DNA of 64,000 nucleotides from contig NZ_JACVBX010000002.1 in the NCBI RefSeq assembly GCF_014852585.1, positions 124,001 through 188,000 of the forward strand. Reading direction: 5' to 3'. The notes below the pieces were generated by a model. The model did no database searches, was not told the origin of the DNA, and saw only the letters and a program-made list of their open reading frames with translations. Below are positions 16,005-23,429 of this stretch, one piece after another. The stretch comes from Pseudomonas sp. PDM18 (GTDB lineage Bacteria > Pseudomonadota > Gammaproteobacteria > Pseudomonadales > Pseudomonadaceae). Numbering within the stretch: position 1 is the stretch's first letter; each line of letters begins with the position of its first letter. A program made the position numbers and the translations under genes.

Positions 16005-17357
16005 TCAGACGAACAGCGACAGCAGCAGGATGAACAGCAGGCCGACCACCGAGAGAATGGTTTCCATCGCCGTCCAGGTCTTGAAGGTCTCCAGCACGCT
16101 CATGTTGAAGTACTGCTTCACCAGCCAGAAACCGGCGTCGTTGACGTGGGACAGGATCAGCGAGCCCGCGCCGGTGGCGAGGACCAGCAGTTCGCGGTTG
16201 ACGCCGGGGATCAGGTCGATGACCGGCACCACGATGCCCGCGCCGGTGATGGTGGCTACGGTGGCGGAACCGGTGGCGATGCGGATTACCGCAGCCACCA
16301 GCCAGGCCAGGAGGATCGGCGAGATCTGCGCCTGCACCGCCATGTGGCCGATCACGTCGCCCACGCCGCTGGCGACCAGCATTTGTTTGAAACCGCCGCC
16401 GGCGCCGATGATCATCACGATGGCGGCGGTGGGCGCGAGGCTCTGGTCGAGCAGCTTGAGGATCTTCTTCGAATCGAAGCCGCGGGCGTGGCCGAAGGTG
16501 TAGAGCGACAGCAGCAGGGCCAGCAGCAGGGCGGTGATCGGGTGACCGATCATGTCCAGCCAGGCGCGAACGATGTGGCCGTCGGCGAGCATGACGTCGG
16601 CGAAGGTCTTGAGCAGCATCAGGAACACCGGCAGCAGCACGGTCAGCAGGGTGACGCCGAAGCTGGGCAGGTTGCTGGTGTCCGGTTCGTGGGCGATCTG
16701 CGCTACCAACTCTTCATTGGGCTGGCCGGGAATGTATTTGGCGATGAACTTGCCGAAGATCGGACCGGCGATGGCGGCGGTGGGCAGGGCGACCAGCAGG
16801 CCGTAGAAGATGGTCTTGCCGATGTCCGCGCCGAATACGCCGATGGCCAGCAGCGGGCCCGGGTGCGGCGGCACCAGACCGTGAACGGCGGAGAGGCCGG
16901 CGAGCAGCGGGATGCCGATCTTGATCAGCGAGACGCCGCTGCGGCGGGCGACGATGAACACCAGCGGCACCAGCAGGATGAAGCCGATCTCGAAGAACAG
17001 CGGGATGCCGACCAGGAAGGCGGCGAGCATCATGGCCCAGTGCACGCGTTCCTTGCCGAAGGCGCGGATCAGGGTGCGGGCGATCTGATCGGCGCCGCCG
17101 GACTCGGCCATCATCTTGCCGAGCATGGTGCCCAGCGCAAGGATGATGCCGACGAAGCCGAGCACGCCGCCGAAGCCGTCCTGGAAGGATTTGACGATGG
17201 TCGCCACGGGCATGCCGGAGGTCAGGCCGAGGAAGCCCGCGGCGATGATCAGGGCAACGAAGGGGTGGATCTTGAAACGGGTGATCAGCAGGATCAGGCC
17301 GATGATGGTGACCACCGCGTCCAGCAGCAGATAGGTGTCGTGGGACATGCCGAGCAT
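16005..17357 (-). CDS. gntP: Gluconate permease, GntP family
   Basis: 450 residues, almost wholly hydrophobic with about 12-14 membrane segments. Recognisable GntP features are the N-terminal LLLDAVVTIIGLILLITRFKI region, AMMLAAFLVGIPLFFEIGF, and the HGLVPPHPGPL motif in the middle. It should import gluconate with protons across the inner membrane. It lies between gapN and the gluconokinase gene and carries a GntR-like operator in its upstream gap at 17416-17427. The upstream gap of 93 bp suggests its own promoter. Confidence 0.9.
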   Translation of the reverse strand: MLGMSHDTYLLLDAVVTIIGLILLITRFKIHPFVALIIAAGFLGLTSGMPVATIVKSFQDGFGGVLGFVGIILALGTMLGKMMAESGGADQIARTLIRAFGKERVHWAMMLAAFLVGIPLFFEIGFILLVPLVFIVARRSGVSLIKIGIPLLAGLSAVHGLVPPHPGPLLAIGVFGADIGKTIFYGLLVALPTAAIAGPIFGKFIAKYIPGQPNEELVAQIAHEPDTSNLPSFGVTLLTVLLPVFLMLLKTFADVMLADGHIVRAWLDMIGHPITALLLALLLSLYTFGHARGFDSKKILKLLDQSLAPTAAIVMIIGAGGGFKQMLVASGVGDVIGHMAVQAQISPILLAWLVAAVIRIATGSATVATITGAGIVVPVIDLIPGVNRELLVLATGAGSLILSHVNDAGFWLVKQYFNMSVLETFKTWTAMETILSVVGLLFILLLSLFV

Positions 17358-17415
17358 GGGTCTCTCCTGTTGTTGTCTTTGTGCCGGAGCGGCTCTTCTT
17401 TCTTGGATTAGTCGA

Positions 17416-17427
17416 GATAGCGCTATC
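17416..17427 (-). promoter_or_regulatory. GntR-type operator upstream of gntP
   Basis: GATAGCGCTATC is a perfect 12-bp palindrome (GAGATAGCGCTATCTTT in context) in the 93-bp gap before gntP. It shares the TAGCGCT core with the sites at 17990 and 18142. Confidence 0.7.
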
Positions 17428-17450
17428 TTTCTGGGGCAGGCGCCAGCGGG

Positions 17451-17972
17451 TCAGTCGTTGGAGTGCTGTCGCCACCAGAGGTGTGCGGCTTCCGCCAGTT
17501 CATCGAGCGGGCGGGTGGCGTCCAGGCGCAGGGTTAGCGGTTCGCTGGTCGGCACTTCGAGGGCGGCGAATTGGCTGTCGATCAGGCTGGCCGGCATGAA
17601 GTGTCCGGGGCGGGTGGCGACGCGCTGGGCGGCGGTTTCCGGGGTGAGTTCCAGGAACACCACGCCCAGGCCGGGCACGGCGCGGCGCAGGCGTTCGCGG
17701 TAGATCAGCTTGAGCGCGGAGCAGGTGAGCACCGGACGCTGGCCGGCGGCGATGGCCTGCTGCAGCTGGGCGGCGAGGGTATCGAGCCAGCCGGCGCGGT
17801 CCTCGTCGGTCAGCGGGATGCCGGCGCTCATCTTCTGGATGTTGGCTTCAGGGTGGAAGGAGTCGCCTTCGATGGCGAACGCGCCGCTGCGCAGGCACAG
17901 GGCCTCGCTGACGCTGGACTTGCCGCATCCGGCGACACCCATGATGAGCACGGCATCAATGGCGGGGAGCAT
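17451..17972 (-). CDS. gntK: Gluconokinase
   Basis: 173 residues from ATG 17972 with GAGG upstream; a longer frame to 18128 would run through the operator. The Walker A motif is GVAGCGKSS near residue 12. EGDSFHPEANIQKMSAGIPLTD is the GntK substrate region, and CSALKLIYRERLR and RPGHFMP follow as in the family. It phosphorylates gluconate to 6-phosphogluconate, the entry to the Entner-Doudoroff pathway. A GntR-type site overlaps its upstream region at 17990-18005. Confidence 0.92.
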   Translation of the reverse strand: MLPAIDAVLIMGVAGCGKSSVSEALCLRSGAFAIEGDSFHPEANIQKMSAGIPLTDEDRAGWLDTLAAQLQQAIAAGQRPVLTCSALKLIYRERLRRAVPGLGVVFLELTPETAAQRVATRPGHFMPASLIDSQFAALEVPTSEPLTLRLDATRPLDELAEAAHLWWRQHSND

Positions 17973-17989
17973 GCAGGGCCTCGGTGTTG

Positions 17990-18005
17990 AGACAGCGCTA
18001 TCTTT
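17990..18005 (-). promoter_or_regulatory. GntR-type operator upstream of gntK
   Basis: AGACAGCGCTATCTTT lies 18 bp upstream of the gntK start codon. On the minus strand it reads AAAGATAGCGCTGTCT, close to the AC-N-AAG-N-TAGCGCT pattern I recall for P. aeruginosa GntR. Confidence 0.7.
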
Positions 18006-18141
18006 GGCGGGCGTAACGAAAAGCATCGGCTGCCTCCGTATTCTTGTCATTCTAGTCGGTGTGTCCCGGTGCTCTCGGTGAGTATGCTTCACCGGCGGGC
18101 GAGGGGCGGCGGGAGCCGCCTCAGGCAATTGCCCTGGCTGC

Positions 18142-18160
18142 GAGACAGCGCTACCTTAGT
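18142..18160 (+). promoter_or_regulatory. GntR-type operator upstream of gntR (autoregulation)
   Basis: GAGACAGCGCTACCTTAGT, which on the other strand reads ACTAAGGTAGCGCTGTCTC and fits AC-N-AAG-N-TAGCGCT exactly. It lies 30 bp before the gntR start codon. Confidence 0.7.
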
Positions 18161-18189
18161 GCCTCGATTTTTGTTTGGCAAGCCGCCCG

Positions 18190-19233
18190 ATGACCGCTCA
18201 GAAGAACGATAAGAAAAACGACAGAAGCTCTCGCACCACCGGCAAACCCACCCTCAACGACGTGGCACGCAGTGCTGGCGTCAGCCCCATCACGGCCTCG
18301 CGCGCCCTGCGCGGCGTGAGCACGGTGGCCGAGGAGCTGGCGGAAAAGGTCCGCCAGGCCGCCGCCGACCTGGGCTACGTGGCCAACCCCGCCGCCCGCG
18401 CGCTGGCTTCCAAGCAGAGCCATAACATCGTGGTGCTGGTGCCTTCGCTGTCGAACCAGTTGTTCATCGAAACCCTCGAAGCCATCCATGCCGTGATGCA
18501 CCCGCGCGGTCTGGAAGTGCTGATCGGCAACTACCACTACTCCCGCGACGAAGAAGAGAACCTGCTGCGCAACTACCTCGCGTACCAGCCGCGCGGCCTG
18601 CTGCTGACCGGCTTCGACCGCACCGAGAGCACCCGGCGGATGATCGAGGGCAGCGGCGTGCCGGCGGTCTACATGATGGACCTGGACCCCGGCGCGGGGC
18701 TGCATTGCGTGGGCTTCTCGCAGATTCGTGCGGGGGAGGCGGCAGCCAGGCACCTGCTCAAGAGCGGGCGCAAGCGCCTTGCGTACATCGGCGCGCAACT
18801 GGACCAGCGCACCCTGCTGCGCGGCGAGGGTTACCGCCGCGCGCTGCAGCAGGCTGGCTGCTATGACCCGGTGCTGGAAATCCTCACGCCGCGCCCGTCT
18901 TCGGTCGGCCTCGGCGGCGAGCTGTTCCGCCAGTTGCTGGCCAGCCATCCGCAGGTGGAGGGTATTTTCTTCGGCAACGACGACCTGGCCCACGGTGCCT
19001 TGCTGGAGGCCATGCGCCACGGCATCCGCATCCCCGAACAGGTGGCGGTGCTGGGCTTCAACGACCTGCCTAGCTCGGAATTCATGGTCCCGCGCCTCTC
19101 CAGCATCCGCACCCCGCGCAAGGCCATCGGCACGCATGCGGCGGAACGGTTGCTGGACCTGATCAACGACAAGCCGGTCAATGCACCGGTGATGGACCTG
19201 GGGTTCGAATTGATGGTGCGCGAGAGCAGCTGA
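18190..19233 (+). CDS. gntR: LacI-family transcriptional repressor of gluconate genes
   Basis: 347 residues from ATG 18190 (a TTG at 18175 is possible). The N-terminal helix-turn-helix is clear: TLNDVARSAGVSPITASRALRG, residues about 18-40, followed by the LacI hinge. The periplasmic-binding-like sensor domain follows, with VVLVPSLSNQ, FGNDDLAHGAL and VLGFNDLPSS. It should repress gntK, gntP and itself through the TAGCGCT sites and release them when gluconate or 6-phosphogluconate binds. It is divergent from gntK, as in P. aeruginosa. Confidence 0.88.
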   Translation: MTAQKNDKKNDRSSRTTGKPTLNDVARSAGVSPITASRALRGVSTVAEELAEKVRQAAADLGYVANPAARALASKQSHNIVVLVPSLSNQLFIETLEAIHAVMHPRGLEVLIGNYHYSRDEEENLLRNYLAYQPRGLLLTGFDRTESTRRMIEGSGVPAVYMMDLDPGAGLHCVGFSQIRAGEAAARHLLKSGRKRLAYIGAQLDQRTLLRGEGYRRALQQAGCYDPVLEILTPRPSSVGLGGELFRQLLASHPQVEGIFFGNDDLAHGALLEAMRHGIRIPEQVAVLGFNDLPSSEFMVPRLSSIRTPRKAIGTHAAERLLDLINDKPVNAPVMDLGFELMVRESS

Positions 19234-19250
19234 CGCACGCCGCTCCTCTG

Positions 19251-19330
19251 GTAGGGCGGATAACGCGCCAGCGTTATCCGCCGTTGGAGGTAAGCGGCGG
19301 ATAACCTGTTTCAGGTTATGCGCCCTACGG
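19251..19330. repeat. Paired palindromic repeats downstream of gntR
   Basis: TAGGGCGGATAACGC...GCGTTATCCGCC is followed by GGCGGATAACCTG...CAGGTTATGCGCCCTAC. These are the same two repeat types as at 15644-15728, so the gluconate block is flanked on both sides. Confidence 0.7.
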
Positions 19331-19350
19331 GGCGGGGCTCCGGCATTCCC

Positions 19351-19408
19351 CTGTAGGAGCGTGCCATGCCCGCGATCGCGCGCATGGCGCGCTCCTGCAG
19401 GTTGCACC
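19351..19408. repeat. REP-like element
   Basis: CTGTAGGAGCGTGCCATG ... CATGGCGCGCTCCTGCAGG, a palindromic element resembling the one at 2804-2873. Confidence 0.55.
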
Positions 19409-19461
19409 GAGTCGCCGGGGCCCCATCCTACACAAGCGCTCCCTGCAAACCCTTTGCACAT

Positions 19462-19490
19462 AAAAAAGCCCGCAGGAGCTGCGGGCTTTA
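19462..19490 (-). terminator. Intrinsic terminator of the amine dehydrogenase operon
   Basis: On the minus strand AAAGCCCGCAG, CTC loop and CTGCGGGCTTT form an 11-bp stem that runs directly into a T-run. It lies about 50 bp past the cytochrome c stop codon and is a textbook intrinsic terminator. Confidence 0.88.
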
Positions 19491-19539
19491 GTGCGGAGGC
19501 AAATCTTCGCTCCGGCGGGCAAGCCGCCGAAGCAATCAC

Positions 19540-20067
19540 TCAGTACGCATCGCTCATCCCATCGGTGATGGTGATGCCCTGCTTGCGCATTTCCTGGATC
19601 AAACCGGCGCGGGTGCCCGGCAGGTTGAGCAGGGCCTGGTAGCGCGTGGCTTTGACTTCCTCGGCGGTGTAGGGCTTGAACTCGGCGGGCATGCTGGCGC
19701 CAGCCATGCCCTCCTTGCGCAGCAGCCAGTTGAGCAGGTCGGCCAGTTGCGCGTCGTTCAGCGCGGACTGGGACATGCCCGGCACGCGCACGAGGAATTG
19801 CCGCCCACCCTCCACCTTCAGAAAGTTGCCGACGAAGCCGTGCAGGCGCGGTGTGTCGTTGGCCTTGCTGCCGCTGCCTTCGGTGAGATGGCAGCCGGCG
19901 CATTGCAGCTGGTAGTTGGTGGCCGGGCTGTAGCTCTGCTGGGAGATCGGCTTCTGCACCTCCTCGTTGCCGGGCGCCGGCCGCTGGTGCGGATCGGGGA
20001 TCGCACGGGCCTGAGCGATGGGGGCGACCAGACTGCAGAGCAGGGCGCCGACAACGAGACTGCGCAT
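19540..20067 (-). CDS. Cytochrome c of the TTQ amine dehydrogenase cluster
   Basis: 175 residues from ATG 20067, preceded by GGAGAAA. It has a signal peptide (MRSLVVGALLCSLVAPIAQA) and one heme-binding motif, CAGCH, so it is a periplasmic monoheme cytochrome. A Met in VPGMSQS is a possible sixth ligand. It is the last gene of a five-gene run and probably accepts electrons from the amine dehydrogenase or its primary acceptor. No amicyanin or azurin gene lies in the cluster, which strengthens that idea. It ends just before the terminator at 19462-19490. Confidence 0.8.
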   Translation of the reverse strand: MRSLVVGALLCSLVAPIAQARAIPDPHQRPAPGNEEVQKPISQQSYSPATNYQLQCAGCHLTEGSGSKANDTPRLHGFVGNFLKVEGGRQFLVRVPGMSQSALNDAQLADLLNWLLRKEGMAGASMPAEFKPYTAEEVKATRYQALLNLPGTRAGLIQEMRKQGITITDGMSDAY

Positions 20068-20084
20068 GGGCTTTTCTCCCGACT

Positions 20085-20606
20085 TCAGACCGCGACGCCG
20101 CGGATGATGGTGACGGTGCAGTTGTAGATGCGCGATTCCGCGCCCAGGCACCAGTTGACGTCGTTGTTGTTGAACGGACGGTACAGCGGTTCCTCGCTCT
20201 CGTTGCGGGTACAGGCGCACTGGGAGCAGCTGTGCTTACCGCAGCAGTCGTTGTAGGAAATGATGTAGTCCTTGCCGTCCGCCGGGTTGCGGCAGGTGCC
20301 GATCCAGGTCACTTGCGAGGCATCGGTGCCGGGCGGGCAGGAGGTGGTGGTGCCGCCGCAGCAGGAGCAGAGGAAGCCGTCGATGGAGCAGTAGCGCCAG
20401 TAGTCGCAGCTATTCGGGTCACCCGGATCGCCAGCTTTGGGCGCCTCGGCGGCCAGGGCCTTGGAGGTGCGGTCGATCGGCAGGATGATCGGCAGGGCGG
20501 CGCCGGCCACCAGCAGCGATCCGAAGCGGCCCAGCAGCTTGCGCCGCGAAGTGACGTTGGCCACCTGGCGGGAGGAGCGCTCGAACAGGTTGTCGAGGAA
20601 TTTCAT
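20085..20606 (-). CDS. TTQ amine dehydrogenase small (catalytic) subunit
   Basis: 173 residues of the MauA/AauA family. A twin-arginine signal (SRRKLLGRFGSLLVAGAA) is at 20-37, as expected for a subunit exported folded. Trp101 and Trp152 are 51 apart, the spacing of the two TTQ tryptophans in methylamine and aromatic amine dehydrogenases. Asp120 (19 after the first Trp) and Thr164 (12 after the second) match known active-site residues. Fourteen cysteines fit the disulfide-rich fold. The enzyme oxidises primary amines to aldehydes and ammonia. Methylamine versus aromatic amine substrate cannot be decided here. Confidence 0.88.
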   Translation of the reverse strand: MKFLDNLFERSSRQVANVTSRRKLLGRFGSLLVAGAALPIILPIDRTSKALAAEAPKAGDPGDPNSCDYWRYCSIDGFLCSCCGGTTTSCPPGTDASQVTWIGTCRNPADGKDYIISYNDCCGKHSCSQCACTRNESEEPLYRPFNNNDVNWCLGAESRIYNCTVTIIRGVAV

Positions 20607-20623
20607 TCTTGTTCTCTCCGTGA

Positions 20624-21256
20624 TCAGTGGCTGTGGCCGTGGCTGGCGTCGTGGGTGTGCACGCCGTTGTGGCTGTGGCCATTCATGTACTGCTGCAGGG
20701 TGGCGCTGCCCAGGTGCTCGACCTCGAACAGGCTGTCCAGGTGCTCGCGGGAATTCACCAGGCCCTTGGCGCGCAGCACGCCCTTGCTGTCGATCAGCGC
20801 GGCGTAGGGCAGCTTGCCGATCTGGTAGGTCATGCCGACTTCCGGACCGACCACGTAGGCGGATTTCTCCAGGCCGTGCTCGGCGATCAGCGCCTGCTGG
20901 GCGGCCATGTCGCCGTCGCTGACGTAGATCACTTCCAGCTCGCCGGCCTTGTCCTTGGCGATGGACTTGATCGCCGGCAGCAGCGATTTGCAGATCGGGC
21001 AGGTCGGTGAGAGGAAGAACAGCAGCTGGCCGCGCTCGCCTTCATAGCCGAAGTTGACCGGACGACCGTGGCGGTCGGCGGCGGTGACTTTCGGCGCGGG
21101 CTCGTTGACGGCCACGCCCTTGTCGACCATCAGCGCGCCGGCCGGCGCGATGCGGCCGTGGAGGACGCCGATCTGCCGCACCAGCGCCATGACGGTGAAG
21201 GCGAGGGCGATGAGCAGCACCCAGAGAAGAATGTTGGAAACGATCAGACCTTCCAT
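20624..21256 (-). CDS. mauD: MauD-like thioredoxin-fold disulfide protein
   Basis: 210 residues from ATG 21256. One N-terminal membrane anchor (ILLWVLLIALAFTVMALV) precedes a thioredoxin-like domain with the redox motif CPIC (in FFLSPTCPICKSLLPAI). MauD is needed to form the many disulfides of the small subunit. The last 20 residues are unusually His-rich (GHSHNGVHTHDASHGHSH), which is not part of the thioredoxin fold and may bind metal. Spacing to both neighbours is short, consistent with one operon. Confidence 0.85.
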   Translation of the reverse strand: MEGLIVSNILLWVLLIALAFTVMALVRQIGVLHGRIAPAGALMVDKGVAVNEPAPKVTAADRHGRPVNFGYEGERGQLLFFLSPTCPICKSLLPAIKSIAKDKAGELEVIYVSDGDMAAQQALIAEHGLEKSAYVVGPEVGMTYQIGKLPYAALIDSKGVLRAKGLVNSREHLDSLFEVEHLGSATLQQYMNGHSHNGVHTHDASHGHSH

Positions 21257-21260
21257 TTGT

Positions 21261-21800
21261 TCACCTTCCGATGAGTTTGAGCAGGCGGGGATGATTGGCC
21301 AGCAGGCCATCGGCCGCGGCATACAGGAGCAGGGCGACAGCGCTGGCGGCGAGGATCACGAAGGCGTCGAACACGCCCATCTCGCGGGCCTGCGGAGCGC
21401 AGGAGGCGATCAGGGCGAGCGCGGCGATGATCGCGTTGCGCAGCAGCAGTACCGGGCGCAGCGGTTGCATCTGGCCAGGGCCGGAGCAGCCGCAGTCGAT
21501 GTCGCGGCGCCCGCGCCAGAGGTTGATGCCGATGGCGCCGGCATAGAACAGGATCAGCGCCGTGGCGGCCAGGGCCGCGCCGTGGCGGCTCGCCGGCACC
21601 AGCAGGGCGAAGGCGACAACGCCTTCGACCACCGGCAGCACGCGGGCCGCCGGGCCGACCAGCGAGGCCGGCAGCAGGCCGTAGTCTTCGACCTGGCGGG
21701 CGAAGCGCATCGGCGCGCGCAGCTTGTGGCTGGCGGCGCTGGCGAGCAGCACCGCAACGGCCACCGCACTGGCGATGATCAGGATCGGATCGGAAAACAT
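21261..21800 (-). CDS. mauE: MauE-like membrane protein
   Basis: 179 residues with about five hydrophobic segments, for example LIIASAVAVAVLLASAASHKL and AALAATALILFYAGAIGIN. A conserved CGC motif (RRDIDCGCSGPG) follows the third helix, as in MauE. MauE and MauD together are required for disulfide formation and stability of the small subunit. The gene lies 4 bases before mauD in the transcript direction, so the two are tightly coupled. Confidence 0.85.
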   Translation of the reverse strand: MFSDPILIIASAVAVAVLLASAASHKLRAPMRFARQVEDYGLLPASLVGPAARVLPVVEGVVAFALLVPASRHGAALAATALILFYAGAIGINLWRGRRDIDCGCSGPGQMQPLRPVLLLRNAIIAALALIASCAPQAREMGVFDAFVILAASAVALLLYAAADGLLANHPRLLKLIGR

Positions 21801-21822
21801 ATCCGTACCTCTCGAGGTGGTT

Positions 21823-22968
21823 TTAGTGGCTCAGGACCAGGATCGGCGTCTTGGCGATCTTGTCCATGGCGCCGTTGTACTTGCCGGTCTTCAGGTCGAA
21901 GATCTGCAGCCCGCCTTCGACGTCGGTGCCCAGCAGCAGCGGCTTGTCGTCGGTGGTGGCGTGCAGGCTCCACACCGGCTTGGGCGCTTCCAGGGTGCCG
22001 ATCTTCTTCTGCGTCTTCAGGTCGTAGACCCAGATGAACGGGCTCGGGTCTTCCCATTTGCCGGCGCTGTGCTCTTCATGCATCAGCACGTACATGCGGT
22101 TCAGCTTGGGCGCTACGGCCATCAGCTGCCAGCCGCCGGTGCCCCAGCCTTTCTTGCGCTCTTCGTCGGTGGTCAGCGACCAGCTCGGCAGCATCTTCGG
22201 CTTGTCGCCGGAGACGTCCACCGGCTTGACCATGCCGTCGGTGGTCACGAAGAAGTAGGTCTCGCCCACGGCCAGGCCGCGTTCGTTGAGCTTTTCCTTG
22301 TTCGGATCGAAGAACGGAGTCTGGCTGCGGCCGGTTTCCTTGCCGTCGTCACCGATCTTGGTGATCTGCAGTTGGCCGTCACCGCACAGCGAGGCGAAGG
22401 CGCGCTTGCCTACCGGGTAGTTGAGGACGCAGCCGCTGATGGCGATTTCGCTGGCGACCTTCTTCTCCTGGGTGTCGACCACGGTGACCGAGGTGGACGG
22501 GGTGAAGTTGTAGATGTAGACGAAGCGATCGTCCGAGCTCGCGCCCAGAGCGTACTTCTGGGTCAGGATCGAAGCGCGCTTGGCCGGGATTTCCACTTCC
22601 CACTTCGGACGCAGGTTCGAGGTGTCCCAGGCGGTCAGCACGTCGGTGCGCACGCCGCGAGTGCCGCGGGAGTAGAAAGTGTCCGCGGAGTACAGGGTCT
22701 TCGCATCGTGGCTCAGGGTGGACGGAGCGACGAAGCCGGTGCTGACCATGCCGAGCATCTTCTTCTGCTCGGGGTCGACCACGGTGACGCGGCCGGCGAT
22801 GAAGTTCTCGAACTCCACGTCGACGATGTAGGCGCGGTGCGGCGAGGGCGGGAACGGCAAGACTGTCTCACCGATGCTCTCGGTCGGCAGCTCGGCGTGG
22901 GCTGCGCCCATCGCGAGGCACGTGCTCAGCGCGAGGACCGATGGAGCGAGGAACCTGGCGACGCTCAT
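21823..22968 (-). CDS. TTQ amine dehydrogenase large subunit
   Basis: 381 residues from ATG 22968, with GGGAGT upstream; a frame extension to 23028 is unlikely. A signal peptide (FLAPSVLALSTCLAMGAAHA) is followed by a beta-propeller of the MauB/AauB family (HRAYIVDVEFENF, KMLGMVSTGF, TVVDTQEKKV, VWSLHATTDDKPLL). The family is about 390 residues, so this is full length. With the small subunit it forms the periplasmic alpha2-beta2 enzyme. It is the first gene of the operon, and the promoter lies in the gap shared with codB. Confidence 0.85.
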   Translation of the reverse strand: MSVARFLAPSVLALSTCLAMGAAHAELPTESIGETVLPFPPSPHRAYIVDVEFENFIAGRVTVVDPEQKKMLGMVSTGFVAPSTLSHDAKTLYSADTFYSRGTRGVRTDVLTAWDTSNLRPKWEVEIPAKRASILTQKYALGASSDDRFVYIYNFTPSTSVTVVDTQEKKVASEIAISGCVLNYPVGKRAFASLCGDGQLQITKIGDDGKETGRSQTPFFDPNKEKLNERGLAVGETYFFVTTDGMVKPVDVSGDKPKMLPSWSLTTDEERKKGWGTGGWQLMAVAPKLNRMYVLMHEEHSAGKWEDPSPFIWVYDLKTQKKIGTLEAPKPVWSLHATTDDKPLLLGTDVEGGLQIFDLKTGKYNGAMDKIAKTPILVLSH

Positions 22969-23251
22969 TGGCGGGTACTCCCTTTTTCTTGTTGGCGGGC
23001 TATCTGTTGTTATCAGGCCGTCTGCCAAGGGCGGACGGCGAACGGAACATTGAGGAGAGTCTGCCTGCGTCGGTTTGCAGCGGACTTGTTGTCCGTGCCA
23101 TTTCCTTGTCTGGGGGTGACAGCGTGTCGCAGGGAGAAAGTGCAGCCCGCAAGCGGCGCACGTGGCGGGAATTCTGCCGAACGGCAGTGATTCATGTCAG
23201 GCGTTTCGTCTTTTTTGGTGCGAAAAAGCTGCATCGTGCCCCGGAAATCCG

Positions 23252-23325
23252 CACAATGCACATTTGAGCTATCTTGAAACGCCGTTACACCCACCGGAAG
23301 TGTGCATTGTGAACAGTTCACAATG
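23252..23325. promoter_or_regulatory. Operator-like palindromes between the amine dehydrogenase and codB operons
   Basis: CATTGTGAAC-A-GTTCACAATG (23305-23325) is a perfect 10+1+10 palindrome. A further half site CACAATGCACA at 23252-23262 is an exact inverted copy of TGTGCATTGTG at 23301-23311. Three CACAATG units therefore lie in the divergent promoter region, 105 to 178 bp from codB and about 284 to 357 bp from the large-subunit start. The rest of the 461-bp gap shows no gene. Confidence 0.6.
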
Positions 23326-23429
23326 TTCGACATGCTCAAAATTTCCGCGTCGTTCCTGATTGGCTTTTCCGGCCCGCTATTTGCGTTGTGCCGGGAGTCC
23401 TCAACCAATCCTCGCGGAGATCCCCCTGA

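Noticed and set aside
23060-23110. Possible sigma-54 promoter (TGGCAC on the minus strand) before the amine dehydrogenase genes
   Set aside because: The -24 part matches, but the sequence at -12 lacks TTGC at the right distance.
23013-23408. Minus-strand frame of 131 codons upstream of the amine dehydrogenase genes
   Set aside because: It lies in lower-GC promoter DNA, covers the palindromic operators and shows no domain.
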